Source of the DNA: Leishmania martiniquensis
Taxonomy: Eukaryota > Euglenozoa > Kinetoplastea > Trypanosomatida > Trypanosomatidae
NCBI RefSeq assembly: GCF_017916325.1
Contig: NC_090170.1
Location: forward strand, 1,304,001 to 1,368,000
Direction of reading: 5' to 3'
Length of the DNA stretch: 64,000 bases
The notes below the pieces were generated by a model. It was given only the letters and a program-made list of their open reading frames with translations, was not told the origin of the DNA and made no database searches. This document shows positions 41,265 through 51,504 of the stretch, piece after piece (positions within the stretch are counted from its first letter, which is position 1; each line of letters begins with the position of its first letter). The translations under genes were made by a program, and so were the position numbers.

Positions 41265-42386
41265 TTCCGCACCGCTCAAGCTCGCGTGGTATGAAGAAGT
41301 TGCGATGAATCGTGTTTTTCGTATGCCTTCTTTTGTTTGTCTCGTCGCTTTGAAGCAAGCGCCGATGAGTCGGACGGCACCGATGCCCTCTCCCAGCCTC
41401 CTCGCCCGACACGGTGAAACGGAGACGTGCGTTGAGCTCCCCCTGCCTCGCCCTGTGAACGAAGCAGAAAGCACGCAAGACGGCGAGAGGCAAAAGAAGA
41501 ACCAATCGCGGCAGCGAAAGGGGGACACGCAAAGAGAAGAGCCCCTTTTCGGAGAAGCGCCGCTGCTAGGCAGCACGCGGTGTGCGAGAATAGCAAAGAT
41601 GGTGAAAGGAGGCCGTGCGTCTGTGGGATGTACGCGCTTTGTGCGAGGGTCTCTTTCTGAGACTCCTACACGCGCCCCACGTTCGTCGTGCGCACTGTTC
41701 GCGTGTAACTGGTTTCAATCGGGGCGAAGAGGTGAGTTTGGTCCCATCAAGAAAAGACAGAGATGGAGGGTGAAGAGCAGAGATTAGGGGGCGGCAGGCG
41801 AAATGAGTAGAGCGCGGAGCGTGGGGTGAAGAGGGGTCACACGCACTGCCACAAGCGAGAGGAAGGAGAGCCGCAGATACAGGAGACGCTTGCACGCAAA
41901 AAGAGAGACATGTGTGAAGGGGGGTGAAACAGGCGAGTCATGAGGAAAGGACGCGCATCGAGGGGATGCAGAGGCTGGGGGATGCTACTTTGCCTCAGCT
42001 TAGCCGCATTCGCTGTAATGGCTTCACAAAGCACTGTCGAGTAAATCGACACGGTAACCCGAGCCTTCGCGGCTACCCGTTTAGTTCACTCTTCACGGGA
42101 ACGGGGCGTAGCTACAGAGTGGAAAGGGTGCGTGGGCGACCTCTCTCCCTCTATCAACATGTATATACTGCCCGTGCGTGTATGTGTATGTGTGTGTGCG
42201 CGCGCTTTCGAGAGTTCAAACGAGCGCAGCCTTGCCACTTACCTGCGCGCAAATGCGGAAAGGGAGAAAGAAAAAAAACGCTAAACACAATGCAGCATCA
42301 GCCTGCACCAAACGCAGCCTCTTCCATGAGTGGCAGACGGGCATCACAATTGCTTCTCTGCGGCCGCCTCACTTCTTCCAAGCCGG
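41265..42386. other. intergenic region between the 676-residue unknown and CDC50-like genes
   Basis: About 1.1 kb, with a TG run at 42,176-42,200 and a run of A at 42,271-42,279. Overlapping open frames in this interval are short and biased. No gene called. Confidence 0.6.
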
Positions 42387-44417
42387 TCAGTGTGAAGGCG
42401 GTCCACGGTAGCTGCTTGCCCTGCTCTTGTGAGCACGCACTGTCTTCAAGTTGTCCTTTTCCTGCTGCTTCACGTATTTCTCCGTCAACTTCTCCTGCCA
42501 CTCTCCCACAAAACGAAATGGAACCAGAAAGTCGCGGCGGCCGCGCACGGTTCGCAACTCACGCAAGACACGCTCGTCAGCGCCGGCGGTGTGCGGCGAT
42601 GTGGAGGATGGGTGGGGTGAGATTCTCGGGGAGCGGTCTGCGAGCACCTCCACCTTGTCCGGGTACGGAATAAGGACCTCGGCCACAATGTCCTGCATGG
42701 CGAAAAGGCGCTCGCGCACTAACCGCGGCAGTCGAGGGAGGCATCGACTGATTGTCGTCCCCTCTCGCGGGTCGCTCCGAAGAGAGTAGGCTGAGAAGAC
42801 GTACAGGAGTATTTCCTCCCCAGTAACACTCTCAGCAGAGCGCTGGGTAACTTTGGGGGCATCGGCGCGCTGCACTAAAATGCCATGTCTCACATCAGAC
42901 AGCTGAAAGAGGTCTTTCCGCGCCTGAAGGAGCTCCGTCACGTTCGGAGGAAAAGCTTGCACGGCAGTCTGGGGCAGCGACCCTAAGAGCGCCGATTGGT
43001 GCACCCCATCACGCAGCGGGAGAAGGTCGAAGAGATGTTGCGCTAAAACCCGGTCGTCAAAGTACGGGGTTGGGTTGCGCAGGTAGGCAAGCTGACGCTG
43101 CAGCTTGCGCTTGCGGCGTCGCTGGCGCGAACTGAGGCCACAGTCATTTGTCGCCCGATCCGCAGCGAGGGTCTCCAGCTCACGCATTATGCTCGCCTCG
43201 TTAGCGCCCGCCATGTCTGGTGGGACAAAGCGCTCCTCGAGCCGAAAGCGCACGTAGACGGAGGCGCACAAGGATGGTGGCGGCGTGGCGCCATGTGCGA
43301 CGAAAAGAGGCGCCGACGAAGGGTCGGCGCCAGAGAAGGCCGGCGCGCCTGGCTGCCGCACGCTCTCGTCGGCCACAGGGGTCACAAGGCGGACGTCGAA
43401 GAGAGCAGGAGCGCTGAACAAAACATGCCATACGTCCCGCCCAGGTGGCAGTAAGAGAGCTGCCTGCTCTTGCAGCTCACCCGTGAAGAGCAGCTCTGCT
43501 GCGGAGGTCGGAAGCACACGCGCCACCCGGTACCACTCGTATTGCTGCACCTGATGCTCCACCATTCGCGCGTTAGGCGACGACGGCGTTGGCGCGGCAG
43601 CAACGTCATCACCCGCTTCAGCGCCGAGTCGGCATCGCACATACCCGTGCTCAAGCACATGAGTTTGCGCCGCCGCCTCTGCAGAGGTGCTGCAGGAAGC
43701 GCAATGCGCTGGGTGCTCGTAAAAGGTGAGCCACACTCTGTGCTGCGGTGACCGAAGGGCATCGAGCACACAGCGCCTCACCAGCTGCTCCTCTGCCTCT
43801 GGGACTGTCGCCCAGAGAGCCTTGACGGGGACGAGGTAGTTTGGGAACAATTCCTGGAGTTCAGCAAGAATAGCCTGGACAGCAGCCGAGTTCGGCTTTG
43901 CTACTGCAGCAGTTGCACTAACTGGCGGGGACGATGTAGCTGCGAGTGGGAATCTTGCTGTATCACCAGCGTCGAGCCGGTGATGCGGTGCTGCCCACTG
44001 TCTCTGCTTCTGACGACTGCGCACCACGTGCACCTGCCCAATCATTTTACTTTCAAAGCGCTCCGAATAGCGAGCCAAGAGAAGCCGCAATCCGCCGCAG
44101 ACGGGGTCGCACACGCGCTCCATCAGCTCTGGAGGCAGCTGACGTGAGATTTGCTGAATCGAAGTGAAAGTTGTTGGAACGTAGGGACTCACCTCATCTA
44201 CCACTGCATCCAGCGTTGGCGGAGTGGATGCGGAGCACAAGCTGGGTGGTGTACTTGAACGGTGCAAGGCCTGCTGTAGCGTCGCTACAGGAAAGGATAG
44301 AGCTCTGATGTGCGAAGCCACTTGCGCTGCAGCTCTTGGGTAGGCTCTCCCTCGCCGCCCAGGAATTCCTACAGCCGCCAAGGCGCGGTGGCTGGTGTGC
44401 CGCCTTACCGGCCACAT
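42387..44417 (-). CDS. probable mitochondrial protein with four repeated modules, function unknown
   Basis: A 676-residue protein starting MWPVRRHTSHRALAAVGIPG; the upstream frame opens only at a GTG. The first ~40 residues are Arg/Ala-rich with no acidic residue, a likely mitochondrial presequence. Four segments share a pattern of a Pro-containing hydrophobic stretch, about ten residues, an L-x-x-LP core and a second helix: residues 70-130 (EVSPYVPTT, then ISRQLPPELM), 180-235 (LFPNYLVPVKALWATVP), 455-515 (LFDLLPLRDGVHQSALLGSLP) and 536-595 (ISRCLPRLPRLVRERLF). A basic stretch (SSRQRRRKRKLQRQL) lies before the third. Such repeated winged-helix-like modules occur, as I recall, in several kinetoplastid mitochondrial RNA-processing factors, but that link is only a guess. 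The C-terminus is Lys-rich and probably disordered. Confidence 0.72.
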   Translation of the reverse strand: MWPVRRHTSHRALAAVGIPGRRGRAYPRAAAQVASHIRALSFPVATLQQALHRSSTPPSLCSASTPPTLDAVVDEVSPYVPTTFTSIQQISRQLPPELMERVCDPVCGGLRLLLARYSERFESKMIGQVHVVRSRQKQRQWAAPHHRLDAGDTARFPLAATSSPPVSATAAVAKPNSAAVQAILAELQELFPNYLVPVKALWATVPEAEEQLVRRCVLDALRSPQHRVWLTFYEHPAHCASCSTSAEAAAQTHVLEHGYVRCRLGAEAGDDVAAAPTPSSPNARMVEHQVQQYEWYRVARVLPTSAAELLFTGELQEQAALLLPPGRDVWHVLFSAPALFDVRLVTPVADESVRQPGAPAFSGADPSSAPLFVAHGATPPPSLCASVYVRFRLEERFVPPDMAGANEASIMRELETLAADRATNDCGLSSRQRRRKRKLQRQLAYLRNPTPYFDDRVLAQHLFDLLPLRDGVHQSALLGSLPQTAVQAFPPNVTELLQARKDLFQLSDVRHGILVQRADAPKVTQRSAESVTGEEILLYVFSAYSLRSDPREGTTISRCLPRLPRLVRERLFAMQDIVAEVLIPYPDKVEVLADRSPRISPHPSSTSPHTAGADERVLRELRTVRGRRDFLVPFRFVGEWQEKLTEKYVKQQEKDNLKTVRAHKSRASSYRGPPSH

Positions 44418-45178
44418 CGCACAGCCACGGGCGTCCCGTCTGTACAGTGGCGTCGTGAATTTGAGAGGCGGAAACACGAAGAGGGAGCGGTGTTGGCATT
44501 CGAGAGAGAGAGCAGTGCATATCGTTACACGCACAGTATCACGGGAAAAGAGAGTCGCTAGAGCAGGAAATCAGAGATCGAAGCGCCTTTGGCGCTGGGC
44601 CTATGCACAACGTACCCCAGTTCTACAACTGCCGATGCTAGAAGAGATAGGCACTAGGCTACAGAAAAGCACACGCTTGCCGACGCGCACCGTCAGGGTG
44701 CATAATAGAAGAACCTCGCCTTTCGCGTCACATCGCAGCCCATTAATGTTCTGCTTCGTGAAGATTACTCGGCCGCCAGCGATCCGCGCTCTGTCTATTT
44801 TTCTTTCGAAAATAAAACCTGCAAAGCAAAGAAAAAAGCTGCCAAAAAGCAGAAAGCAGCAGTCAACGCATCACAATGAGGGGGAAGCGAATGGAGAACA
44901 AATCCGCGAGCGCTCCTCCGCGAAGGGCAGTGTCACTCAATGGAAGTGCAGTAGAAGGGTCCCCTTAGGTCCCTGAGGGGGGGTGGGTGTGTCGGTGCAT
45001 GCGAGCAAGCGTGTGCATTTACTTCCTCGCTGTGGTCGGCGTACCCTCCTCTGCCTTCTCCTTTTATTTTCGCTTGGGCCGATCTTCTGGTAAACTTTTG
45101 TACAGCACAGCGCACGCCAGCATTCCACGCGCGTCATCCAGCCGACCTTCATAGCGGCCCCACGCACGACATGTTGGC
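44418..45178. other. intergenic region
   Basis: About 0.76 kb between the 183-residue unknown gene and the 676-residue gene. Composition is slightly AT-richer than the coding regions. Nothing recognised. Confidence 0.55.
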
Positions 45179-45730
45179 TCATGGGTGAGAGAAGCGGCCT
45201 TCCTCCACTGAGAACAACACTGACGACGGGTCGATGTGAAGCTCTGAGAACACCTGCTCCATCCGGCCCGCTGCCCGAGTCTCCGCCAAATGCTGCAGCG
45301 CCGCCTGCGAAACGGTTACCCAATGCAGTGTGTCTGCAACGAGAGCCCACATTTTCGTACCAGCGAGCTCGGCTCGGCGAGCGTCGATGAGCCGCTGCAG
45401 TTGCCGTCGAGAAGGCGCACACCCTGCGACGGCAGCATCAGTTTCGACCCTGGGGAGAGAATGGGCCATCACATCTCGCGGAGGGGTGTCCGCATCGCCT
45501 CCCCATCTCATCTTGGACGCCGCGGCAGTCGTATCTGGTGCGAGCGGTGCGGAGGTTAACGACAGAGTTGCTGCACCTAAGTCATCAGAAAAAGATAGCG
45601 CTGCATGCCGTGCAAACGTTGGGATGCGGTGCAGCTGTGGCGCCAATGCCTGAGCAGCTGCTGCAGTGTTCGGCAGAGCCGCATGTTTGAAAGGTGGGCG
45701 AAACGACTTCTTGGCGGCGTTGGAACGCAT
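45179..45730 (-). CDS. small hypothetical protein, 183 residues
   Basis: The open frame extends to a TTG at 45751, but the first ATG is at 45730, giving MRSNAAKKSFRPPFKHAAL. The basic, Ala-rich N-terminus could be a mitochondrial presequence. The middle is low-complexity (LTSAPLAPDTTAAASK). The C-terminal 75 residues look folded and helical: RRQLQRLIDARRAELAG, MWALVADTLHWVTVSQAALQ, GRMEQVFSELHIDPSSVLFS. I recognise no family. It is supported by position, strand and natural start, and by UTR-like sequence on both sides, so I consider it a probable gene of unknown function. Confidence 0.6.
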   Translation of the reverse strand: MRSNAAKKSFRPPFKHAALPNTAAAAQALAPQLHRIPTFARHAALSFSDDLGAATLSLTSAPLAPDTTAAASKMRWGGDADTPPRDVMAHSLPRVETDAAVAGCAPSRRQLQRLIDARRAELAGTKMWALVADTLHWVTVSQAALQHLAETRAAGRMEQVFSELHIDPSSVLFSVEEGRFSHP

Positions 45731-46607
45731 CCCTGTCCCTCGCTTGATCAATTATTTTGCTTGTGTTTGGGCTACATTCGAAACAAGCATAAATACAACG
45801 AGCACGTGTGTGTGTGTGTATGTGTGTATCTGTGCGTGTAGATGGGGAAAGGGAGGGGAAAGGGTTGAATGCCCACTTGTTAGCGTGGGAACACCTTCCG
45901 TCGTTGGGCACGCGACAGAGAAGGAAGGAGGGTCCAAGTCGGGTGAAAAGCAGCAGCGCATGCCTGTGTATCGGCAATCTTATACCGTAAAGAAGATACA
46001 TGCATGGACAGCCGGGCGATCTGAGGCAAAGCGCCGCTTCGTAATGAAGCGCGAAGGGGAAAAAAGAGCAAGAATGAGGGCGGCCTCCACCCCGAAGCGG
46101 TTCAGCGGTAGCGGCCCGCACACGCGGCATCCTGATAGTCGAAAGGAATGTAAGCAGCCGTTACTGCGAGGCACGCTGCTCTTGAAGGTGCACCTCTGAC
46201 AATGCACAAGCGATAGCGAAGACATCCGTGCATTTTGGGTGCCCATCAAAAGAGAGACACATTCTAGAGCACAGTGCCACGATATATAAAAAAAAAGAGA
46301 GAAAGTAGCTGAGAGCCAAGGTTCTTCTCTCTCCATTTCTGCGGTTCGAGAGCACGCACGTGTACAGCCACTTTTTTCCTCGAGAAAAAGAGAGGGGGAG
46401 AGAGCGGGTGAAGGGGGTGGGGTGAAGGGAAGGTAAGAGGGAGGGCCTTTTTGCGTGTGTGTGTGTGTGTCGCTTGACTTCCTCCATATCGCCTCGTGCA
46501 TCTTCAGTGGTCACTGCGCGCCGATGAAGCGGCGTGAGGAGGAGGGCCAGTCTATCCCAAAAACATCCAGGGAGCATGCATCGTAGCGTGTGCCGTGCTG
46601 TCCACGT
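45731..46607. other. intergenic region
   Basis: About 0.88 kb between the 586-residue and 183-residue unknown genes, with TG runs at 45,805-45,830 and 46,455-46,471 and purine runs near 46,385-46,445. No gene seen. Confidence 0.6.
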
Positions 46608-48368
46608 TCATGGTCCATGCGGCCCATAAGTAGAAAGGTACCTGGCCGTAAGGTATGCATCCGTGGCTGCCTGCCGCTGCGCCTTCCTGGCTGCAGTGCC
46701 AGACCCTGCCGCAGCATCGGCAAAGCAGCTACACATCTTCGCTTCGAGAAAAGACATCAGCTCCCTTCTCACACCCAAAGAAGTTGAGCACTGCGGCTGC
46801 CGGCTCACCAGGCGCTCTTGGCGAATCGAATACGGAAACAGTCTCCCTTTATTTGTCGTGTGACTATGAGGAGTCAGGCTTTCGTCGCGCTCATCGGCGC
46901 CGGTGGACGGCCTGGTCCAGAGAGCATTCTCGCCTGCAGGGTAGCGTTGGAGTAGGTCACATGTTGGCTCCAGCACTTCCACCAGGACAGCGAAAGCTGG
47001 TTCCGAGAGTCTCATTATTGCTGCTGCAGCGAACCCGTCAGCAGCACCCCGGTCGGTTGATGGCTCCAACGGAAAGGTTACCTCAGAGGCGCGCTGCGCT
47101 TGCGCGGCCTGTTGAAGAGCGGAGAGAGGATTCGCAGGCGCTGGCACCTTCACAAGTCGTAGAGTAGGACCCGCAGACGAGATGCGAGTACCCTTTTCCT
47201 TGTAGCCGACCAGCAAGGCCCGAATGCTATGATGATAGAAGTCCAATGCGGACTGCAGCAAACTCTGCAGAGTGAGCCGCAAGATGCTTTGCGTTCTACT
47301 CAGCTCTTCCTCACGCGCCTTCGACAGTGCGCTTTTCCGCAACATCGCCTCGCACAAAAGCAAGCACGACTCGTAATCGACCACAGCCGGGATGACGTAG
47401 TAGCAGCGCTCGATCAGGGACGCCCTCACCTTGGTAAGCAAGTCGTAGCCAATATGGAGGAGGGCATTCTGTGTGAAAGTGAGCCACGGTGCCGAGTCGC
47501 AGTCCCGGCGCTGTCGGTCTGGCAGCAACTGCAAACGTGTCAGCGCCTGTAGCAGGTCGCCAAGGCAGTGGGTGTGCACTACAGCAGGTAGCGGAGTAGA
47601 AGAGTCGGTTTCATAGTCTTTGTATTGACTGACCTGCGGGTAAAGTCGCTTGAGCTTCGAATCTACCGTCCCAGGAATACTCCTGGGGTGCAGCACCTGC
47701 CAACTGATGCGGAGGTACTCGCGCCCCACACGCTGGGTGGCCTCCATGGCGCGCGTGCACACCTCTTCACACTCTTGCTTGCCTTTCTCATACCCACTGG
47801 CCATGGTGCCGCAGACGGCAGAGGCTGCCGCGTCACTGGCGCAGCTGGTGTCACCCACTGGCCGCCACGCATCCCACTTTTCTGCCAGTGCAAACAAACA
47901 CGAGGTGAGCCACTCTCGCATGCGTCGATCCAGTATCGGCCACGCAAGAGGCACAAAATACTGCCTGTAGCGCTCCACTTCCTTTGCTTCCTCTCGCGCC
48001 AGCTCAACCCCGCATCTGCTGCGCAGGTGCTCCAGGCGTAAAGCGATCCAGATGCCCAGCAGCCTTGTCCAACGTGCCACTACAACGGCAGCGGCACAAT
48101 CGACTTCTTCAGTGCCGTTACTTGAACTGCCGCAATGATACGCGACCGGCGCTGATGTCGCCGCCACCATCCAATGCGTCAGCAAAGGAGCCTCCACTTG
48201 CTTCACCAACACGAGAGGCGTTAGCGAGCTGGGATCGGCAGAGGAGGAATAAACTGCCGCCGGCGAATCTCCATTCAGCAATCCACTCCACGACGACGGA
48301 AGAAGCAAGGCGAGCTCTCTTGCGTAGCGCACTGTCTCGCGATAGGCACTCCAGTCATCGAGTTGCAT
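46608..48368 (-). CDS. hypothetical helical protein, 586 residues
   Basis: Starts at the ATG at 48368 (MQLDDWSAYRETVRYARELA). It is mostly alpha-helical with alternating charged and hydrophobic segments such as LEHLRSRCGVELAREEAKE, MREWLTSCLFALAEKWDAW, CYYVIPAVVDYESCLLLCE and LTLQSLLQSALDFYHHSIRA. Low-complexity loops separate them (residues about 180-195 and the region near 500-525). No signal peptide, membrane span or catalytic motif is visible. Such extended helical proteins are common among tethering-complex and mitochondrial assembly factors, but nothing specific supports either. It is called a gene on its length, its uninterrupted coding-strand frame and the natural ATG followed by UTR-like sequence. 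Function unknown. Confidence 0.75.
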   Translation of the reverse strand: MQLDDWSAYRETVRYARELALLLPSSWSGLLNGDSPAAVYSSSADPSSLTPLVLVKQVEAPLLTHWMVAATSAPVAYHCGSSSNGTEEVDCAAAVVVARWTRLLGIWIALRLEHLRSRCGVELAREEAKEVERYRQYFVPLAWPILDRRMREWLTSCLFALAEKWDAWRPVGDTSCASDAAASAVCGTMASGYEKGKQECEEVCTRAMEATQRVGREYLRISWQVLHPRSIPGTVDSKLKRLYPQVSQYKDYETDSSTPLPAVVHTHCLGDLLQALTRLQLLPDRQRRDCDSAPWLTFTQNALLHIGYDLLTKVRASLIERCYYVIPAVVDYESCLLLCEAMLRKSALSKAREEELSRTQSILRLTLQSLLQSALDFYHHSIRALLVGYKEKGTRISSAGPTLRLVKVPAPANPLSALQQAAQAQRASEVTFPLEPSTDRGAADGFAAAAIMRLSEPAFAVLVEVLEPTCDLLQRYPAGENALWTRPSTGADERDESLTPHSHTTNKGRLFPYSIRQERLVSRQPQCSTSLGVRRELMSFLEAKMCSCFADAAAGSGTAARKAQRQAATDAYLTARYLSTYGPHGP

Positions 48369-49797
48369 TACACATCACATAGCAGCGGCACACCCGCACG
48401 TAAATTCGATTTGAATTTACTCGATGTTCTTTTTTCCTAGCGACGGCGAAGTTGCCTCTCACACGTTTGCGTGAACACGTGTATATGTATGCACGCGCCA
48501 CATACACAGTCGCGGCCACACAAGCGTAAAAATGAAAACACAATCGCCCGTCCATGGCATAGGCATGTAAACATGACGTGTAAAAAGAGAGTAAAAGTTA
48601 AACAGGAGGCGAGATGAGGGGCTGGCGGCGTCGCATCGCAAGCACCACACGCCTCAGTCAGCCGTGATGCAACCTCAAGGCTGGGTGCTTCAGTCGCGCA
48701 AACGGATACAGCAAGGGTCTGGGGAAGATGTGCAAGAAGAACTGAGCCACCCAAATCTTCTCGGTCGCCTCTCCTCTTTTGTTGTGGCGGCAGGGTGCGT
48801 ATGCATGTGAGCGACCAGACGCACACAGCTGTTGTCATTGCCTACATCGCAAGAAAGTCGTGGCGCAATGACGGCAGCGAGACACATTTCTTTCGTTTCT
48901 TTCCTGCTTGTGAGAGCGTCTCCCGACGTGCGGTACCTTTTATGCGCTCATGCCCGCTCTTTCATTTCCGTTGGGTTTCACTGGTGTCTTCGGCACGGAT
49001 AAAATGGGGTGAAAAGAGGAAAGGCACGCGCAAAAGAGGCCTCTGCAATGGTCAGACCCACACAAACAGACACACAGAGCGCCATGCAAGAATCGAGAGC
49101 AAAGGACTTTCTGGCGTGCACTACTGACAGCATCGAGTGCATGGGGCGAAACGAAAAAGGCTCCATCGCGCAACGAGATGCACGCCCGTGAAGAGAGAGA
49201 GAGATGGGAGGACAGAGGGGAAACACAAGCAAGCACACACAAAAGCACACACACTTACACCTGCACGCATGGCCAGCTGCCTTTTCTCCAGTTTTTGTTC
49301 CGCTTCGTCTTACGCGTCAAGCATCGTGGGCTCAAGCTAAACGATGAGGTAGAAAGAGAAGCCCGGATTCTTCACAGCGGAAGCAGTAGACCTGTTCGTG
49401 TTGATGCGTTGTCTTTCTGGTCTATCGCTATCGTCTATGATGCAAGAAAATGAGCGAGAGGGGGGAAAGGGAGCAAGAGGGACAAAACAGAAGCGATTGG
49501 GATGAACGATGGAGCTCATTCTTCTCCCCCCACTCCCTCCCGTCGTTACTTTCCGAGTACCAACACAGGTTCTATGTCAACGCCAGCAACGTGTTTGGTT
49601 CCCTCTCCTTGGTGCAGCTGAGGTCAAGTAGCGATACGCCTTAGAGTCACTCGTTCTTGTGCGAACATCCGTGTATCGGCGAAGCAACGCTTCATCTGCT
49701 CTGCTTTTTAGCGTGACTCGCGCCCATTGCTAGCGATGGGCGACCATGCCGGTTTGCTGCTGCTGCTGCTGCCTGTACCTTCTTCGCGTAGAGGTGC
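48369..49797. other. intergenic region between RPA3 and the 586-residue unknown gene
   Basis: About 1.4 kb: the RPA3 3'UTR and the next gene's 5'UTR. It includes a CA-rich run at 49,230-49,256 and a (CTG)-type run at 49,757-49,771 just downstream of the RPA3 stop. No gene recognised. Confidence 0.6.
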
Positions 49798-50151
49798 TTA
49801 AAAGAGCTGTGGAACTTTGGCTGTGAGGCTCACGAGGCGGCGGTACACCTCAAAGTCAAACTCGTCATCCAGCATGGCATGCTGAAAGTACGTCAGCTCC
49901 CCCGTGGAGGGATCGACGTAGCAGATAAACTCGCAGACGCGGCTCACCTCTACTGCCTCCGGAACGCCCACCACCTTAACCGACAGGCCCGTCGCGCCAC
50001 ACTTGAACTCGCCTGGGCCCGTCAGCTCAAAAATGATGGAGACGTACTCACCGCGATGGCTCTGGTAGGTTTGCGCCGTCACGCGCGGCGACACGCCCTG
50101 GAAGGGTGGGAACTTGTTGCTCGGAGAAGACTGAATATACTGACCGTACAT
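49798..50151 (-). CDS. RPA3: replication protein A subunit 3 (RPA14-like OB-fold)
   Basis: A 117-residue protein starting MYGQYIQSSPSNKFPP. RPA3 is the smallest subunit of the heterotrimeric single-stranded DNA-binding complex used in replication and repair. The sequence fits a single OB-fold: PRVTAQTYQSHRGEYVSIIF, a short strand-rich middle (LSVKVVGVPEAVEVSRVCEF), then the diagnostic C-terminal helix FDFEVYRRLVSLTAKVPQLF. The last part matches the FD-x-x-x-YN-x-x-V-x-x-x-x-x-x-P-x-LF pattern that lets RPA3 pack against RPA1 and RPA2. The length is normal for the family (110-125). The upstream neighbour in the unit is XPC, another DNA-repair protein, although neighbouring genes in kinetoplastid units need not be related. 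Confidence 0.8.
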   Translation of the reverse strand: MYGQYIQSSPSNKFPPFQGVSPRVTAQTYQSHRGEYVSIIFELTGPGEFKCGATGLSVKVVGVPEAVEVSRVCEFICYVDPSTGELTYFQHAMLDDEFDFEVYRRLVSLTAKVPQLF

Positions 50152-50975
50152 TGCGGCGTTCTTTTAGTTTGCCTTTTAATCTTTCTGTGCTGACAAATCA
50201 GAGACGAAAAGTGGGGCACAATACAGTGATGAGATGAACGCGTGAGAGCGGAAAGACGAGGTGAGGGGTTCTGTGAGGGTTTGAATAGGGGCGCGCGTGT
50301 GTGGGCGGAAGGGCTTGCTCGTCACAAGTCGATGAAGTACTAAGCAGCCAAAAAAAGGTGGGATGAGCACGCGGGTAGTTGCGCCGTGGTTGCAACACGA
50401 GACCAATGAAAAAATCGCAACAAAAAAATACATGCAGATGGCACTGGTGGCATTTGAAGCACCTCAACAAGGCGCATGGAGCCATGGGCAGAGAACCCGG
50501 TGAAAGGAGCACCCGTGCCCACGTCGTCAACGCGCGCATCTCTTTTGACGGCCTTCAGCAGTCTAGGAAGCACTAAGCCATCCTCTCGTGACGGCGACAA
50601 AGACCCGGCCGCTTTCACAGAACCCTTTGAGCACAATGGCAGGCTGGTCAGGCCCCGCGCGAACCCCTCTCAGGATTGGCCTCCATCACGATTGCTGACT
50701 GCCGTCGCTTTCTTTGGGTGAAGAGCTATACGAAGCAACACTGCGCGTCGACAAAGCCCACCAGAGGACCAAAAGACAAGAGACCCGCGCTTCACAAACA
50801 TACGCACACACGTCTCCGTGAAGAGCAGAGAGGAGAAAACGGCATGAAATAGAAAAGAAATGGGAAGTGCTCATGAACATGAGCATTAGCGAAGTCGCAG
50901 TACGCGCATATCCATCCACGCCCTCACTCCGTTCCGTGTATCTGCACTCCCTGCGCCGAACGACGTCAGTTGAAG
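50152..50975. other. intergenic region downstream of repeat copy 3
   Basis: About 0.8 kb holding the RPA3 splice region and the distal XPC 3'UTR. Small frames occur on both strands. Nothing supported. Confidence 0.55.
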
Positions 50976-51433
50976 AACGCTTCGTTTGGCCCCTGAAAAG
51001 GTCCATCGCATAGTGCATGGAGGCTGTAAACACGCGTTGCAGCACTGCTCCGACTCAGCCATCTGCGCACAGTCCGTGCCTCGGACTCTGCATACCCCCT
51101 CGCCCCGCAAGCCGCATCGCAGCCGCGCCCATCACGCTGGCCGCCACGCGGTGCGTCCTCCTGAGGTGGCCCACGCCCCCTCCACAGACACACACACGCA
51201 CAGACACACGCAGAGGGGAGGGCCGGGCATGATGCGCCAGAGCGGCATGCACACCTTGGCCACGACGTGGGCGGCGCAGACGCGTTCACCGCCGCAGGCC
51301 GCACCGGCGCCACGCCGCGCACACCCTTGCCGCCGCCCGCGGCTGCCCGGCATAGACAGAGGGGTGGGGGTGCCGCTTGGCCTCACCGCACCGAATGGCC
51401 ACCGGACCGTCGTACCGCGCAGTGAGGAACCCT
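50976..51433 (-). mobile_element. SIDER-like dispersed repeat, copy 3 (458 bp)
   Basis: Shares the GC-rich core of copies 1 and 2 in the copy 2 orientation but lacks the 65-bp GGCGG-flanked segment. Its ends match only copy 5 (61,254-61,709): both begin near AACGCT-CGTTTGGCC and end at GTGAGGAACCCT on the plus strand. Copies 3 and 5 are in the same orientation. They differ by a 2-nt CA indel in the CACACA tract and a few substitutions. The right edge lies 71 nt downstream of the XPC stop codon, so the element is in its 3'UTR. Confidence 0.7.
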
Positions 51434-51504
51434 CTTCATCTGGAGGAAAAGTGCAAGTGTTAAAAAACAAGCAGAAAAGGAAGCGCAACGCATCGCTACT
51501 CCCA

